This document shows, one piece after another, positions 17,610-26,665 of a stretch of 64,000 bases of DNA. Both the position numbers and the translations under genes were made by a program. How positions within the stretch are numbered: the first letter of the stretch is position 1; each line of letters starts with the position of its first letter. Source of the stretch: Ktedonobacter racemifer DSM 44963 (lineage in GTDB: Bacteria > Chloroflexota > Ktedonobacteria > Ktedonobacterales > Ktedonobacteraceae); the NCBI RefSeq assembly GCF_000178855.1, contig NZ_ADVG01000001.1, positions 2,207,481 through 2,271,480 of the forward strand, written 5' to 3'. The notes below the pieces were generated by a model. That model was not told the DNA's origin and ran no database searches. It saw only the letters and a program-made list of their open reading frames with translations.

Positions 17610-18356
17610 ATGCAAAATAGACATATCTCCGTCTACTCCAGCCTGGACACACTCAGCCAGGCTGCGGCTCGCTACGTTATTCAAGTCGCGCAAGAAGCCA
17701 TCGTCTCACATGGGCGCTTTACCTTTGCGCTCTCTGGCGGCAATACCCCTAAAGCACTTTTTAAACTACTCGCCGCCGAACCCTACACCAGCCAGATTGA
17801 TTGGAACCTGGTCGATATTTTCTGGTCTGACGAGCGCTGCGTGCCGCCCGAGAGCGAGGATAGCAGCTACCGCCTGGCGATGGACACCATGCTGAGCAAA
17901 GTTCCCATTCCCGCCAGCCAGATTCACCGCATGCATGCCGAGGAGAAGGATCGCGACGCAGCCTCTCAAGCCTATACCGAGGAGATGCGCCGCGTCTTTG
18001 GCACCTCTGGCACCCCCGCCTTTGACCTGATTCTCTTAGGCATGGGACCCGAGGCCCATACCGCCTCCCTCTTCCCACATCAGCCCTCGCTTCAGGAGCG
18101 TGAGCGCCTGGTCATGCCTGTGAGCGTACCCAAGCCTCCCCCTGCGCGCCTGACCCTTACGCCTCCTGTCTTGCAGGCTCCGCGCCATGTGCTCTTCCTG
18201 GTCACGGGCCAGGATAAGGCAGAAGCCGTCAAAGAAGTCATTGAAGGAGCACGCAACCCTGACGAGTACCCAGCGCAGCTGGTCCAGCCCACACAGGGTG
18301 ATGTGACCTGGCTCTTCGATACTGCGGCAGCCTCACAACTCACGCATAAGGCGTAA
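17610..18356 (+). CDS. pgl: 6-phosphogluconolactonase
   Basis: Hydrolyses 6-phosphogluconolactone to 6-phosphogluconate. From ATG 17610 (TAGGAGAG upstream) it has 248 residues, typical of the DevB/SOL type. Motifs are FALSGGNTPKALFKLL near residue 40, the active-site VDIFWSDERCVPPESEDSSY, and FDLILLGMGPEAHTASLFP. It stands between opcA and rpe. 6-Phosphogluconate dehydrogenase (gnd), the next enzyme of the branch, is not in this window. Confidence 0.94.
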   Translation: MQNRHISVYSSLDTLSQAAARYVIQVAQEAIVSHGRFTFALSGGNTPKALFKLLAAEPYTSQIDWNLVDIFWSDERCVPPESEDSSYRLAMDTMLSKVPIPASQIHRMHAEEKDRDAASQAYTEEMRRVFGTSGTPAFDLILLGMGPEAHTASLFPHQPSLQERERLVMPVSVPKPPPARLTLTPPVLQAPRHVLFLVTGQDKAEAVKEVIEGARNPDEYPAQLVQPTQGDVTWLFDTAAASQLTHKA

Positions 18357-18374
18357 GAAAGAAGGAAAAGAAGC

Positions 18375-19043
18375 ATGGTCGAGATCGTTCCTTCCATCCT
18401 CTCTGCCGACTTTACCCGCCTTGGGGAGCAGGTCCGCGACGCTGAAACGGGAGGGGCCGGGCGTATCCAGATCGATGTGATGGATGGGCATTTTGTGCCC
18501 AACATCACGATGGGTCCCCTGGTAGTCGAGGCGGTTCGCCGCAGCACCAGGCTCCCGCTTGAGGCTCACCTGATGATCACCAATCCCCAGGAGTATATTC
18601 AGACCTTCGCCCAGGCAGGCGCCGATGTGATTATCGTGCACCAGGAGGTGTGCCCGCACCTGCACCGCGTCATCCAACAGGTTAAAGCGACGGGGAGACG
18701 GGTTGGCGTAGCGCTCAATCCCTCTACGCCTGTTTTCCTCTTGAAGGATGTGCTCTCGCTCCTCGATATGGTACTCATCATGACGGTGAATCCCGGCTTT
18801 GGGGGTCAGGACTTCATTCCTGAGACCCTGCCCAAAATCGTGGAACTGCGCCGCATGCTGGCCGAGCGTAACCTCTCCTGCGATATCGAGGTCGATGGCG
18901 GTATCTCTGAGAAGACCGCGGCAAGCGTTGTCAAAGCCGGGGCAAACCTCCTGGTCGCTGGCTCCTCGGTCTATAACCAGCGCGAAACAGTTAAGCAGGC
19001 CATTGAGCGCCTACAGCGAGCTGCGACCAGCGAGAGGCTCTAA
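18375..19043 (+). CDS. rpe: Ribulose-phosphate 3-epimerase
   Basis: Interconverts ribulose-5-phosphate and xylulose-5-phosphate on a TIM barrel with a catalytic metal. The 222 residues show PSILSADFTRLGEQV near the start, IDVMDGHFVPNITMG with the metal/acid aspartate, HLMITNP, MTVNPGFGGQDF and the C-terminal IEVDGGISEKT. It follows pgl by 18 bp with GAAGGAAAAG before ATG 18375, so the two are surely cotranscribed. A terminator follows. Confidence 0.96.
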   Translation: MVEIVPSILSADFTRLGEQVRDAETGGAGRIQIDVMDGHFVPNITMGPLVVEAVRRSTRLPLEAHLMITNPQEYIQTFAQAGADVIIVHQEVCPHLHRVIQQVKATGRRVGVALNPSTPVFLLKDVLSLLDMVLIMTVNPGFGGQDFIPETLPKIVELRRMLAERNLSCDIEVDGGISEKTAASVVKAGANLLVAGSSVYNQRETVKQAIERLQRAATSERL

Positions 19044-19062
19044 CCAGGATCTGGAGAATAAC

Positions 19063-19107
19063 GAGGAAAAGGCTCAAATGAAACAACATCACTTGAGCCT
19101 CTTCCTC
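19063..19107. terminator. Hairpin between convergent rpe and propeller gene
   Basis: A 15-bp stem (19063-19077 with 19093-19107) has one A-C mismatch and a 15-base loop and is followed by CTTTGCTCTCTCC. It lies between genes facing each other and probably stops transcription from both sides. Confidence 0.65.
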
Positions 19108-19273
19108 TTTGCTCTCTCCCTGTCTTCCCCTGGTTGAAGAGAGCCTTACCGTGATCTGCTCCCTTTCCGAGTCCCGGTTCCAATCGAGCGTTTCTACTGT
19201 TCGTTGCCTCCAGTCGCATTGGTCAATCCCACCACCCTCTCCATGGAACGTATCCGAGCGGAAACGGAAATGC

Positions 19274-20809
19274 TCAGGAGAGAAGGCCCACTTTCTGCCA
19301 CGTTTTGCCTCCATCGATGGTGTGGTAGAACTCTCGACCCCTTTGCCCTACTTGGATCATGACAAATCCTCTTTGAGTGGAAAGGAAGCTAAAACCACTT
19401 ATGATACCGTTAGCAGTAGGATTGTGACGCTGAAAAGTGGTTTGCTTTTGTTGCCAGCGGCCATTGATCAACGAGAAGGTGTTGATAGCTTCTATCTCAG
19501 AAGGAAACGCGTTTACCTGGTATTCTGCAATGTGCTGGCCATCAGGGAGCACTTGTTGTTTGGGTATCTCCAAAGGAGGGATGATGAGGCCTATATCCTT
19601 CCCCCAGGGAAGGGCGTTCCCACTCTTTTGCCAGGATTGGCCCGCATCATGGGTCACATACAAGTAATACTGTAAGTTGACGCCAATAAGACCATATTCC
19701 GCGTAGACATACCCTTCTCGCTTGTTAAAAAAAGTAAGATCGAGATAGGCATTTGCTTTGATCCCTGTCAGGGCGGTATCTAGCGACTGTCGTTGCCAGC
19801 TACGTCCCCCATCATGCGTCATATAGAGGTACCCAGTATGTTCTGGAAGAGGCGCGCCTTTTTTCTGGGTAACCGTCTCACTTGTGATCCACCCCGTTTG
19901 TTCATCAAGGAACTGGACTTGCTCAATCCTTCCAGCGATTGGAAGTGGACCAATCTTTTGCCAGGATTTTCCTCCATCACGAGTATGGAGCAAAAACTGC
20001 TGAAGTCCTTTGTCAGCCTCGCTCACATAATTCCCCGTTCTGACATCGCCAAGATTGATGACAAAAGGCGAGGTCACAAGCAAGTTCCACCCATGATTCT
20101 GATCGGTAAACGTCATAAAATCCAGGGGTTCTGATGCATAAGGCCAAGCGAAACGTTGCCAGGTCTTTCCCCCATCAAGAGTCCGGTAAAGTGCAGCATA
20201 CCTTTCTCCATCATACCTGGTGATGAGCCAGGCCGTCACCTTATCGCGTACATAGAGTGACCACGAGAATTCTTTATGAAGCGTGAGATTGGGTGTGATC
20301 TGTTGCCAGTGTTTTCCTCCATCGGTTGTATGCCACACTGGCGTGTAGCCTTCTTTTGTCGAGAGTTGGTTATCCATCATCCAACCCACTTGTTCATCAA
20401 ACATAGCGAGTGTTTGTCTGAAACCAAGCCATATCCCGGATGTCCCCTCTCCCTGCGTGGCGGTTGTCTTTGTTCTCTGTTTGAGAGCAGAAATGGTGAA
20501 GAGGAATGCCCCAGTTAAAAGACAGACGACGAGAATGGCTGCAACTGCATTCAAAGGGCGTAGCCAGGCTCTCCCTTTGGTGTCTCCCCTTTTAAGAGGA
20601 TTGATGCGTGATTGTATGTTTTTTGGTCTGGGTGAGATGGCGTTGGGTTTCGAGGACTCTTCTTGACGCATCTTATACCAGCGCTTTCGCAGGTGTTTGA
20701 GAGACTGCTCATCTTCTGACGTCGTGCGATGGATGTTCTGTAATTGTGCAAGAAGCTCAACATTGTCCCTTTCTTCTGGAAGAAGGTCTTTGTACTCATA
20801 CTGATTCAT
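19274..20809 (-). CDS. Membrane-anchored BNR/YCF48-like beta-propeller, probable partner of the ECF sigma factor
   Basis: A 511-residue protein. Residues 1-80 are cytoplasmic, charged and helical; a single transmembrane helix lies at about 86-108 (LNAVAAILVVCLLTGAFLF). The extracellular rest contains at least six copies of the BNR-type repeat tip, such as GGKHWQQI, GGKTWQRF, GGKSWQKI, GGRSWQRQ and GGKTWQKV, as in photosynthesis-assembly YCF48-like and sialidase-type propellers. Its ATG overlaps the sigma-factor stop (ATGA), with AAGGAGAG upstream. Position and topology fit an anti-sigma sensor, but no zinc-binding anti-sigma motif is visible. The ligand is unknown. Confidence 0.8.
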   Translation of the reverse strand: MNQYEYKDLLPEERDNVELLAQLQNIHRTTSEDEQSLKHLRKRWYKMRQEESSKPNAISPRPKNIQSRINPLKRGDTKGRAWLRPLNAVAAILVVCLLTGAFLFTISALKQRTKTTATQGEGTSGIWLGFRQTLAMFDEQVGWMMDNQLSTKEGYTPVWHTTDGGKHWQQITPNLTLHKEFSWSLYVRDKVTAWLITRYDGERYAALYRTLDGGKTWQRFAWPYASEPLDFMTFTDQNHGWNLLVTSPFVINLGDVRTGNYVSEADKGLQQFLLHTRDGGKSWQKIGPLPIAGRIEQVQFLDEQTGWITSETVTQKKGAPLPEHTGYLYMTHDGGRSWQRQSLDTALTGIKANAYLDLTFFNKREGYVYAEYGLIGVNLQYYLYVTHDAGQSWQKSGNALPWGKDIGLIIPPLEIPKQQVLPDGQHIAEYQVNAFPSEIEAINTFSLINGRWQQKQTTFQRHNPTANGIISGFSFLSTQRGFVMIQVGQRGREFYHTIDGGKTWQKVGLLS

Positions 20810-21351
20810 CGTCTCTCTCCTTTCTTCTCAGGGGAACGAGCATACATTGTTCTCAAAGAGCAAATGGTACGTAAAAGCAGTTTGCGGGTCGCCTGATTAC
20901 TTTTCTGCAGTAGCGTAGCGATCTCCAAAGTTGGTAGCCCCTGCCCATAGCGTAGAAGCAAGAGTTGCTGCTGCAAAGGGGGGAGTTGCCGAATATAGAG
21001 TCGTAATTGTGAATAGCTTTCGTTCCGTAACGCCATCTGTTCGGGAGTACTACTGTCTGGGATGATATCGGCGAGAAGGTCGAGAGCGATAACAGGATGG
21101 CGCCGGAGATGGCGATAGTGTTCCATCAGTTTGTTGTGAGCCACTCGTTTCAGCCAGGCAAGTTGTCTTGGTCCCTCCCACGTAATAATGTCACTGTTCT
21201 CTAACGCTATGGTAAATGTATCCAGGGTCATGTCTTCAGCATCCTCACGTGAGAGAGCATATGAACGTATGTATGCAAAGATGACTGGATGATAGCGATC
21301 AAAGAGCTGATCATGATCTGCCGGAGGTGTGTCTTCATCTGGTTGCAGCAT
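20806..21351 (-). CDS. ECF-type RNA polymerase sigma factor
   Basis: A 181-residue sigma-70 family protein with only regions 2 and 4. Region 2 shows LFDRYHPVIFAYIRSYALSR, EDMTLDTFTIAL and the promoter-melting RQLAWLKRVAHNKLMEHYR. Region 4 shows LPPLQQQLLLLRYGQGLPTLE followed by a helix-turn-helix. AAAAGGAGAG precedes ATG 21351. It is cotranscribed with the propeller protein behind it, a pairing typical of sigma and its surface regulator. The target promoters cannot be read from this window. Confidence 0.9.
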   Translation of the reverse strand: MLQPDEDTPPADHDQLFDRYHPVIFAYIRSYALSREDAEDMTLDTFTIALENSDIITWEGPRQLAWLKRVAHNKLMEHYRHLRRHPVIALDLLADIIPDSSTPEQMALRNESYSQLRLYIRQLPPLQQQLLLLRYGQGLPTLEIATLLQKSNQATRKLLLRTICSLRTMYARSPEKKGERR

Positions 21352-21914
21352 ACAACTCTCCTTTTGAAGGCTCTTTTGTCACAGAGAGCGATGGGTTTTC
21401 AAGTTCTTCTATATAGATGCCAAAGGAAGGAAAATGTGACATAAAGAGTGAGGGCGAGGATCATGAATTGCGCTTGATTATGCAACCTTCTTTTTTTTCT
21501 ACTCATTGGACATATTGATATGTTGACCTATAAGGCGCACCTGGTTGGTATTTGTGTCGAGATCACCGAAGAATCCTACACGTCTAAAGCCAGTTTGCTT
21601 GATCTGGACCCGCTACCTGTGCGTTTCCCCTGACGCCTTCGGGTCAGAGCGGGTAGAGGATGGTAAAGGGATGCTTGCATCACTGGTAGTCCATCCGGTG
21701 AGGATTGTCGTTCCCCTCACAAAGCCTGAAAGCAAGCGAAAAGTAGCGAAAACAAGCGGTCAATAGTGCGCAGGATTTCGTTACACCACGTTCTGGTTTT
21801 TGGAACTATAATAGGTATGTCTCAATCTATCGAATCCATTTCCTATATTTTTTGAGGACTCTACTGTCGTCTCCTATAGGAAGAAGCGTATAAGCACAGG
21901 ATGGAGCAGTATTT
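21352..21914. other. Gene-poor gap before the S58 peptidase gene
   Basis: 563 bp between the divergent sigma-factor gene and the S58 peptidase gene. A T-rich run lies at about 21490-21500 and a small CTGAC...GTCAG stem near 21630. A 73-codon open frame at 21545-21766 has no ribosome-binding site and a composition unlike its neighbours. I see no RNA gene or clear promoter pair. Confidence 0.5.
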
Positions 21915-22862
21915 ATGCATGACGACATCACCGACATCCCCGGCATTCGTGTCGGACACGACACAGATCTTACGGCAGGAACAGGGTGTACCGTTCTTCT
22001 CTGCGATAGTGACGCCGTAGGCGGCGTCGACGTACGGGGCAGCGCTCCCGCCACCCACGAGACAGATCTCCTCAATCCAATTCATATGGTGGACGAGGTT
22101 CACGCCGTTCTGCTCACCGGCGGAAGCGCCTTCGGGCTACAGGCGGTGGCTGGCGTCATGCGCTACCTTGAGGAGCAGCACAGAGGCGTAGATACTGGGG
22201 TCGCACGGGTGCCGATTGTCCCCGCAGCCGCCATATTTGATCTCGCCTTCGGCTCGCCACATATCCGTCCAGACGCAGAGGCAGGCTACCGCGCCTGTCT
22301 GCAAGCCAGCAGCGACCCTGTTATCCAGGGAAATGTAGGCGCGGGAACCGGGGCGACCGTAGGCAAGCTCGTCAGCCCTCTGCTCGCGATGAAAGGTGGC
22401 CTGGGATCAGCGAGCACACGACTACCCGATGGCACGCTTATAGCAGCCCTGGTCGTAGTCAACGCGCTGGGCAATATTCATGATCCAGAGACGCAGCAGG
22501 TCATCGCAGGCACACGAGAACTCCTGGGATCTGACACACTTGCCGCCAATCCCTTTAGTAACACGACGATAGCCGCGATTGCGACCACAGCCTCGCTGAA
22601 CAAAGCAGAGTGTACCAAAGTCGCGCAAATGGCGCACGATGGTATGGCCCAGGTCATACGCCCGGTGCACACCATGTTTGATGGCGACGCCATCTACGCC
22701 CTGGCGCTTGGTCCACGCGACACGCCACGGCTCCCTTCAGCACAAGCAGCGCAGCGCGTCAGCATTATAGGAGCTGCCGCAGCCCAGACGCTCGCACGTG
22801 CCATTATCAAAGCCATTCGTCACGCCCGAACGCTCCATAGCATCCCCGCCGCTCAGGCATAA
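21915..22862 (+). CDS. P1 (S58) family peptidase, DmpA/NylC-like
   Basis: The family contains self-cleaving N-terminal nucleophile hydrolases acting on N-terminal amino acids, beta-peptides or nylon oligomers. The 315 residues begin with DITDIPGIRVGHDTDLTAGT, then LLTGGSAFGLQAVAGVM, GNVGAGTGATVGKL and MKGGLGSAS. The late segment IRPVHTMFDGDAIYALALG resembles the region near the maturation site in this family. I cannot assign the nucleophile by eye. ATG 21915 has GGATGGAG upstream. It is a lone gene with a terminator behind it, and its substrate is unknown. Confidence 0.88.
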   Translation: MHDDITDIPGIRVGHDTDLTAGTGCTVLLCDSDAVGGVDVRGSAPATHETDLLNPIHMVDEVHAVLLTGGSAFGLQAVAGVMRYLEEQHRGVDTGVARVPIVPAAAIFDLAFGSPHIRPDAEAGYRACLQASSDPVIQGNVGAGTGATVGKLVSPLLAMKGGLGSASTRLPDGTLIAALVVVNALGNIHDPETQQVIAGTRELLGSDTLAANPFSNTTIAAIATTASLNKAECTKVAQMAHDGMAQVIRPVHTMFDGDAIYALALGPRDTPRLPSAQAAQRVSIIGAAAAQTLARAIIKAIRHARTLHSIPAAQA

Positions 22863-22872
22863 GTAAGCGCCA

Positions 22873-22920
22873 GCCCCTTGAGTAACTCCTCAAAGGAACG
22901 CGAAAGGGGCTTCCTTTTTC
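22873..22920 (+). terminator. Intrinsic terminator behind the S58 peptidase gene
   Basis: AGCCCCTT (22873-22880) pairs with AAGGGGCT (22905-22912), followed by TCCTTTTT. The loop of 24 bases can form an inner CTTGAG/CTCAAG stem. It starts 11 bp behind the stop codon. Confidence 0.75.
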
Positions 22921-23648
22921 AGGGCGCACGCTCCTTCTCCGGCGCAAGAGAGACCTAAACCCTCCTGGCAGGTACGTGCGCAACAGCGGATATGCGATAT
23001 TCTGCTTACACGCCTCGGCCTGATTTTTTCAATTGTTATTTTGCAGCGATAGCGCTTCTCTCTCTTCTCTTCGACTATATGCAATTTCTAGAGTAAGATA
23101 GTAGCTTTACAAGCCTGGTATATCAATACGACAAAAATGTCCGCTCTCCAGCTGCGACAGGAGGCGAAAAGAACGCATTATATATGAGGAAAACATCGCG
23201 TGCACAACGCTTTTTTGTCCTGGCTGTACCAACGGGCTACTACTCACGTAGTGCTCGGCATAAGAGGAAACAGCGCCTGGCGTAGTGAGCATTTCGCTCT
23301 TTTGGGGTAGCATCCAGCGAGAGTAAAGCAACGTATCGGCCAGTTGCACGTTCGCTTTGGGCACACAGAGAGTGGGGGTGAGGGAAAAAGGAGGATAGGT
23401 TGAAGAGGTATCAACAGGCATCGAGTGTGATTGAATGGGGAGTCTCTGCGGCCAAAGTTGTGCAAACTGGGCATCGGACGTTGGCAATGTCACTGTCTTC
23501 TCCACTTGGGGTGCTACAGACCAACCACTACGTCAAGAGACATCGTACGACGAACGCACTACAAGCCATCGCGTTACACTCTTAATTGTAGTCAAAACAG
23601 AGGGATTAGCAAGAGTAATAGAACTATTTGGTAGCTTTCCTGGCTTTC
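22921..23648. other. Gap with no convincing gene
   Basis: About 730 bp between the S58 peptidase terminator and the Nudix gene. A minus-strand open frame of 132 codons (23107-23505) starts with GTG but has no ribosome-binding site and matches nothing I know; it may be a decayed gene. No hairpin of the LIR type occurs here. Confidence 0.5.
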
Positions 23649-24284
23649 CTACAAAGACGATCCGGCATCGTGGGTATCCAGGATCGAGAGCAACGCGGCC
23701 AGGATACGTCCTGTCGCGCCCCATATACAATACGTTCCATAATCGAAAAAGTAGACAGTGCGTGTCTTCTCTCCACGCGTCCAGTGCTCCACGCGTTGAA
23801 TGGCGGGATCAGTCAGGGCGCGCAAGGGCGCGACGATCAATTCGGCCACCTCGCTCTCCTGAAGTCGTAACTCGCCAGGTCCCTGGTGAAGGTAGCCGAC
23901 CACAGGCACAATCAAAAAGTTACTGACCACTGTAAAGACTGGTGGCATGGCGCCTAGAATCTCAACGCGTTCAGGCGCGAGACCAATCTCTTCCCAGGCC
24001 TCGCGTAGAGCGGTTTCAACGGGCGAAGCATCTTGAGATTCGGCGCTTCCTCCGGGAAAGGCAATCTCGCCGCTGTGCGCGCGGAGCGTGCTGGCACGAC
24101 GAATAAAAAGCAGTGAAAGCTCGCCTTCATGTTCGAACAAGACAAGCAAGACCGCCGCCTGGCGCGCCCCCGGCTGATGACCTTCCAATTGATCATCTAA
24201 GAAATGAGCGTGTTCAGGCGCCTCCAGGTAGGTGCGCAGGTGTGTGAGGAGCAGGGTGCGCTCCTGTAGAACTCTTCCATCCAT
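23649..24284 (-). CDS. Nudix hydrolase, CoA-pyrophosphatase (NudL) type
   Basis: Cleaves diphosphate bonds; the subfamily hydrolyses coenzyme A and acyl-CoA. The 211 residues contain RQAAVLLVLFEHEGELSLLF, then GEIAFPGGSAESQDASPVE followed by TALREAWEEIGL, which is the Nudix box in the NudL form (GG, D, REA, EE). ERVEILGAMPPV follows, and residues about 120-135 match the CoA-type extension. ATG 24284 has only a weak ribosome-binding site. It is a single gene divergent from rpsA. Confidence 0.88.
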   Translation of the reverse strand: MDGRVLQERTLLLTHLRTYLEAPEHAHFLDDQLEGHQPGARQAAVLLVLFEHEGELSLLFIRRASTLRAHSGEIAFPGGSAESQDASPVETALREAWEEIGLAPERVEILGAMPPVFTVVSNFLIVPVVGYLHQGPGELRLQESEVAELIVAPLRALTDPAIQRVEHWTRGEKTRTVYFFDYGTYCIWGATGRILAALLSILDTHDAGSSL

Positions 24285-24511
24285 ATCTCTATTTTAGCAT
24301 ACCCCTTGGGCCTTCGCGCCTGCACATGTCCACTATCTTACCATTGAGATCATTGAGGCGTGCTTGCGAGGCGAAGACTTTTCATGATGGGTAGGAACGG
24401 ATGGCCTTTATGAGGGCCGGTTTGTCTCAGTGAAAGGGGCTTGCATTATTATGATACAATGTGAAAGATAGAAAAACATCGGAGAGCATTGCGAAAAGGC
24501 CGCGTATTGTC

Positions 24512-24540
24512 TTGCATTCAAGGACGGCTTTTGGTATAAT
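24512..24540 (+). promoter_or_regulatory. Promoter of rpsA
   Basis: TTGCAT (24512-24517), a 17-base spacer and a perfect TATAAT (24535-24540). Transcription would begin near 24547, leaving a leader of about 390 bases before rpsA. The leader frame is open in phase with rpsA, but its composition does not look coding. S1 genes are often autoregulated through the leader, so a structured control region here is plausible. Confidence 0.75.
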
Positions 24541-24936
24541 TACAACATCGAGTGGGGGTATGCTTTGTCCAGGCGCGTTTCTGTGTCTTAACTAGGGCCT
24601 ACCTTGCCTGTGCGTATCGTTTCGTATCACCGTTCTGTAGAGCAAAGCAACAGGTCGCGACAGATATTCTGGCTAGCCAGAAGCTGTATTGATGGCCGAA
24701 ACGACTACCGCCTAAGCATCTCCTCCGATAAGCCCAATTCCGATGGCACACTCCCCAGGCATAAAAAACTGAAGGTCCATCTCGTTTTCACAACTCATTC
24801 TGGCCATGTGCCAGCAAACATGAAGACAAGCATAGAGCAGCATAAAGCATTTTTTACCGCATGCACAAAACGAGAAACTGGGCTGGAGTGTTCCTCTGAA
24901 ACGGGCAAAAACCGTGGATCGAAGGGGGTTTCACCC

Positions 24937-26460
24937 ATGCAAGTAGAAAAGCACGGCGACCTTTCGACAATGCCAGCGGAAAATCCTAACAGCGGGCGGG
25001 TACAGACGATGATCGAAGGCAATGATCCTCAAGTAGAAAACAACAATCCAAGCATCACGCACGAAGACGTGGAAGACTTCAACCAGAACGACATGGAAGC
25101 CTTGCTGGCGTCCTCGCCAATGACAATCGGTATCAAACGAGGCGATGTCGTTGAAGGTGTTATCGTGCGTATCGATCAGGATGAGATCCTGGTTGATATC
25201 GGCTTGAAGTCAGAAGGCGTTCTCTCCACGCGAGAGCTGCCCTCCAGTGGTTATGGCTCCTTTGAGGAGCTGCACAACGACGACAAAGTTCTGGTCTATG
25301 TTATTCAGCCAGAGACGTCGGAGGGACATGCAGTTCTCTCGCTCAAGCGAGCCAACACCGAGCGCCAGTGGCGCATCGCGGAAGAGCAGTTCAAAAACGG
25401 CGAGCTTCTCAAAGCCAAAGTCATTGACTTTAACAAGGGCGGCTTGATCGTTGACGTGAACGGCATCCGTGGTTTCGTGCCTATCTCTCAGATCCTCAAC
25501 CTCAAACGGGAAGAGGTCGCAGCTGGCGGCGAGAATCAAGAGACCGCGGCCAAGTTGCAGGCGATGAAAGACAAAGAGCTCCAACTCAAGATTATCGAGA
25601 TCAATCGCGCGCGCAACCGCTTGATCCTTTCTGAGCGTATGGCCGTTCAGGAATGGCGCCAGCGTCGCCGCGAAGAGCTTCTCGAGGAGCTTAAGCCCGG
25701 CGAAGTACGCAAGGGTGTGGTCAGCAATCTGGCCAACTTCGGTGCCTTCGTCGATCTGGGTGGTGCAGATGGACTGGTCCACATCAGCCAGTTGGCCTGG
25801 AGCCGCGTCAATCATCCAAGCGAAGTATTGCATGTCGGCCAGGAGGTCGAGGTACAGGTCCTCAGCGTTGATAAGGAGCGCAAGAAAATTGCCCTCTCGA
25901 TCAAGCGCGCAGAGGTCGATCCCTGGACCACGGTTGAGCAGCGCTACACGCCTGGTCAGCTCGTCAATGGCACAGTCACCAAGATCGCTCCCTTCGGTGC
26001 GTTTGCGCGCATTGAAGATGGCATCGAGGGTCTGATCCACCACTCTGAGCTGGCTCCCGGCACTGATCCTAAGTCGATCTTGCAGGAAGGCGCCCAGTTG
26101 CAGCTTCGCATCCTACGCATCGATCCCGAGCGTCGTCGCCTCGGATTGAGCCTGCGCCAGGTAGACGAGCTAGAGCCAGAGGGTGCTGAGCAACAGCAGC
26201 CAGAGGCAAGCGCCACCACGGAAGAGGCCGCTTCAACCGCCGCTTCGGCCACGCGTGAGCCCATGCCTTCCCTGGAGTCCACCACGCCCTCCCTTGAGAG
26301 CACGGCCCCCACGGAAGAGCGCAAGCGTGAGCGCGCACCTCAACGTGAGCGTGGCGCCGAAAGCAAAGCGGAGGACGAGGGCGAGACGACCGCGATGGCT
26401 GAGGCCTTCCGCGCCGCAGCTCGCCAGCGCTCCAAGGACGAGACTGAGCCTGCTGAATAA
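24937..26460 (+). CDS. rpsA: 30S ribosomal protein S1 (four S1 domains)
   Basis: S1 binds mRNA on the small subunit. From ATG 24937 (GAAGGGGG eight bases upstream) it has 507 residues. Four S1/OB domains start near residues 67 (KRGDVVEGVIVRIDQDEILV), 152 (KNGELLKAKVIDFNKGGLIV), 248 (KPGEVRKGVVSNLANFGAFV) and 335 (TPGQLVNGTVTKIAPFGAFA). The last is followed by a Glu/Ala/Arg-rich disordered tail of about 95 residues. Four-domain S1 fits Gram-positive-like lineages; E. coli has six. The longer open frame back to 24604 begins in the leader and is not favoured. Confidence 0.93.
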   Translation: MQVEKHGDLSTMPAENPNSGRVQTMIEGNDPQVENNNPSITHEDVEDFNQNDMEALLASSPMTIGIKRGDVVEGVIVRIDQDEILVDIGLKSEGVLSTRELPSSGYGSFEELHNDDKVLVYVIQPETSEGHAVLSLKRANTERQWRIAEEQFKNGELLKAKVIDFNKGGLIVDVNGIRGFVPISQILNLKREEVAAGGENQETAAKLQAMKDKELQLKIIEINRARNRLILSERMAVQEWRQRRREELLEELKPGEVRKGVVSNLANFGAFVDLGGADGLVHISQLAWSRVNHPSEVLHVGQEVEVQVLSVDKERKKIALSIKRAEVDPWTTVEQRYTPGQLVNGTVTKIAPFGAFARIEDGIEGLIHHSELAPGTDPKSILQEGAQLQLRILRIDPERRRLGLSLRQVDELEPEGAEQQQPEASATTEEAASTAASATREPMPSLESTTPSLESTAPTEERKRERAPQRERGAESKAEDEGETTAMAEAFRAAARQRSKDETEPAE

Positions 26461-26471
26461 GAGCAGCGCTC

Positions 26472-26510
26472 TGGTGCGAGCCACAACCAGCATAGCTGTG
26501 GCTCGCACCA
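26472..26510 (+). terminator. Hairpin behind rpsA
   Basis: A perfect 14-bp stem (26472-26485 with 26497-26510) with an 11-base loop starts 12 bp after the stop codon and is followed by TAAAGTTTCT. It is a probable terminator, although the T-tract is short. Confidence 0.6.
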
Positions 26511-26520
26511 TAAAGTTTCT

Positions 26521-26562
26521 ACCTCCCCGCTACCTATCGCATACGCGAGGTAGTTGGGAGGT
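26521..26562 (+). repeat. Second hairpin behind rpsA
   Basis: ACCTCCCCGCTACCT can pair with AGGTAGTTGGGAGGT with one mismatch, around a 12-base loop, followed by TCCTTGTT. It may back up the rpsA terminator. Confidence 0.5.
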
Positions 26563-26636
26563 TCCTTGTTATATTGACCGCATTTACATGTAGCTACCCT
26601 TTTTAAACGTTGCACACATAGCACTTTTGGGCCTTC

Positions 26637-26665
26637 TTGACGCGCAAAATTCCGTGTAGTATGAT
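26637..26665 (+). promoter_or_regulatory. Upstream promoter-like element P1 in the clpC leader
   Basis: TTGACG (26637-26642), 17 bases, TATGAT (26660-26665) then GAA. The hexamers and the following GAA are the same as in the clpC-proximal promoter. A 12-bp palindrome CCTTTTAAAAGG follows at 26700-26711. P1 would give clpC a leader of about 620 bases, or drive a small RNA; no short gene is evident. Confidence 0.6.

Noticed and set aside
21545..21766. 73-codon plus-strand frame in the gap before the S58 peptidase gene
   Set aside because: No ribosome-binding site and no protein-like pattern.
23107..23505. Minus-strand frame of 132 codons
   Set aside because: GTG start without ribosome-binding site and no familiar motif; possibly a decayed gene, but not supported as a CDS.
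24604..24936. Longer rpsA frame from 24604
   Set aside because: It starts at TTG in the leader with no ribosome-binding site; the residues look random, and ATG 24937 has a better site.
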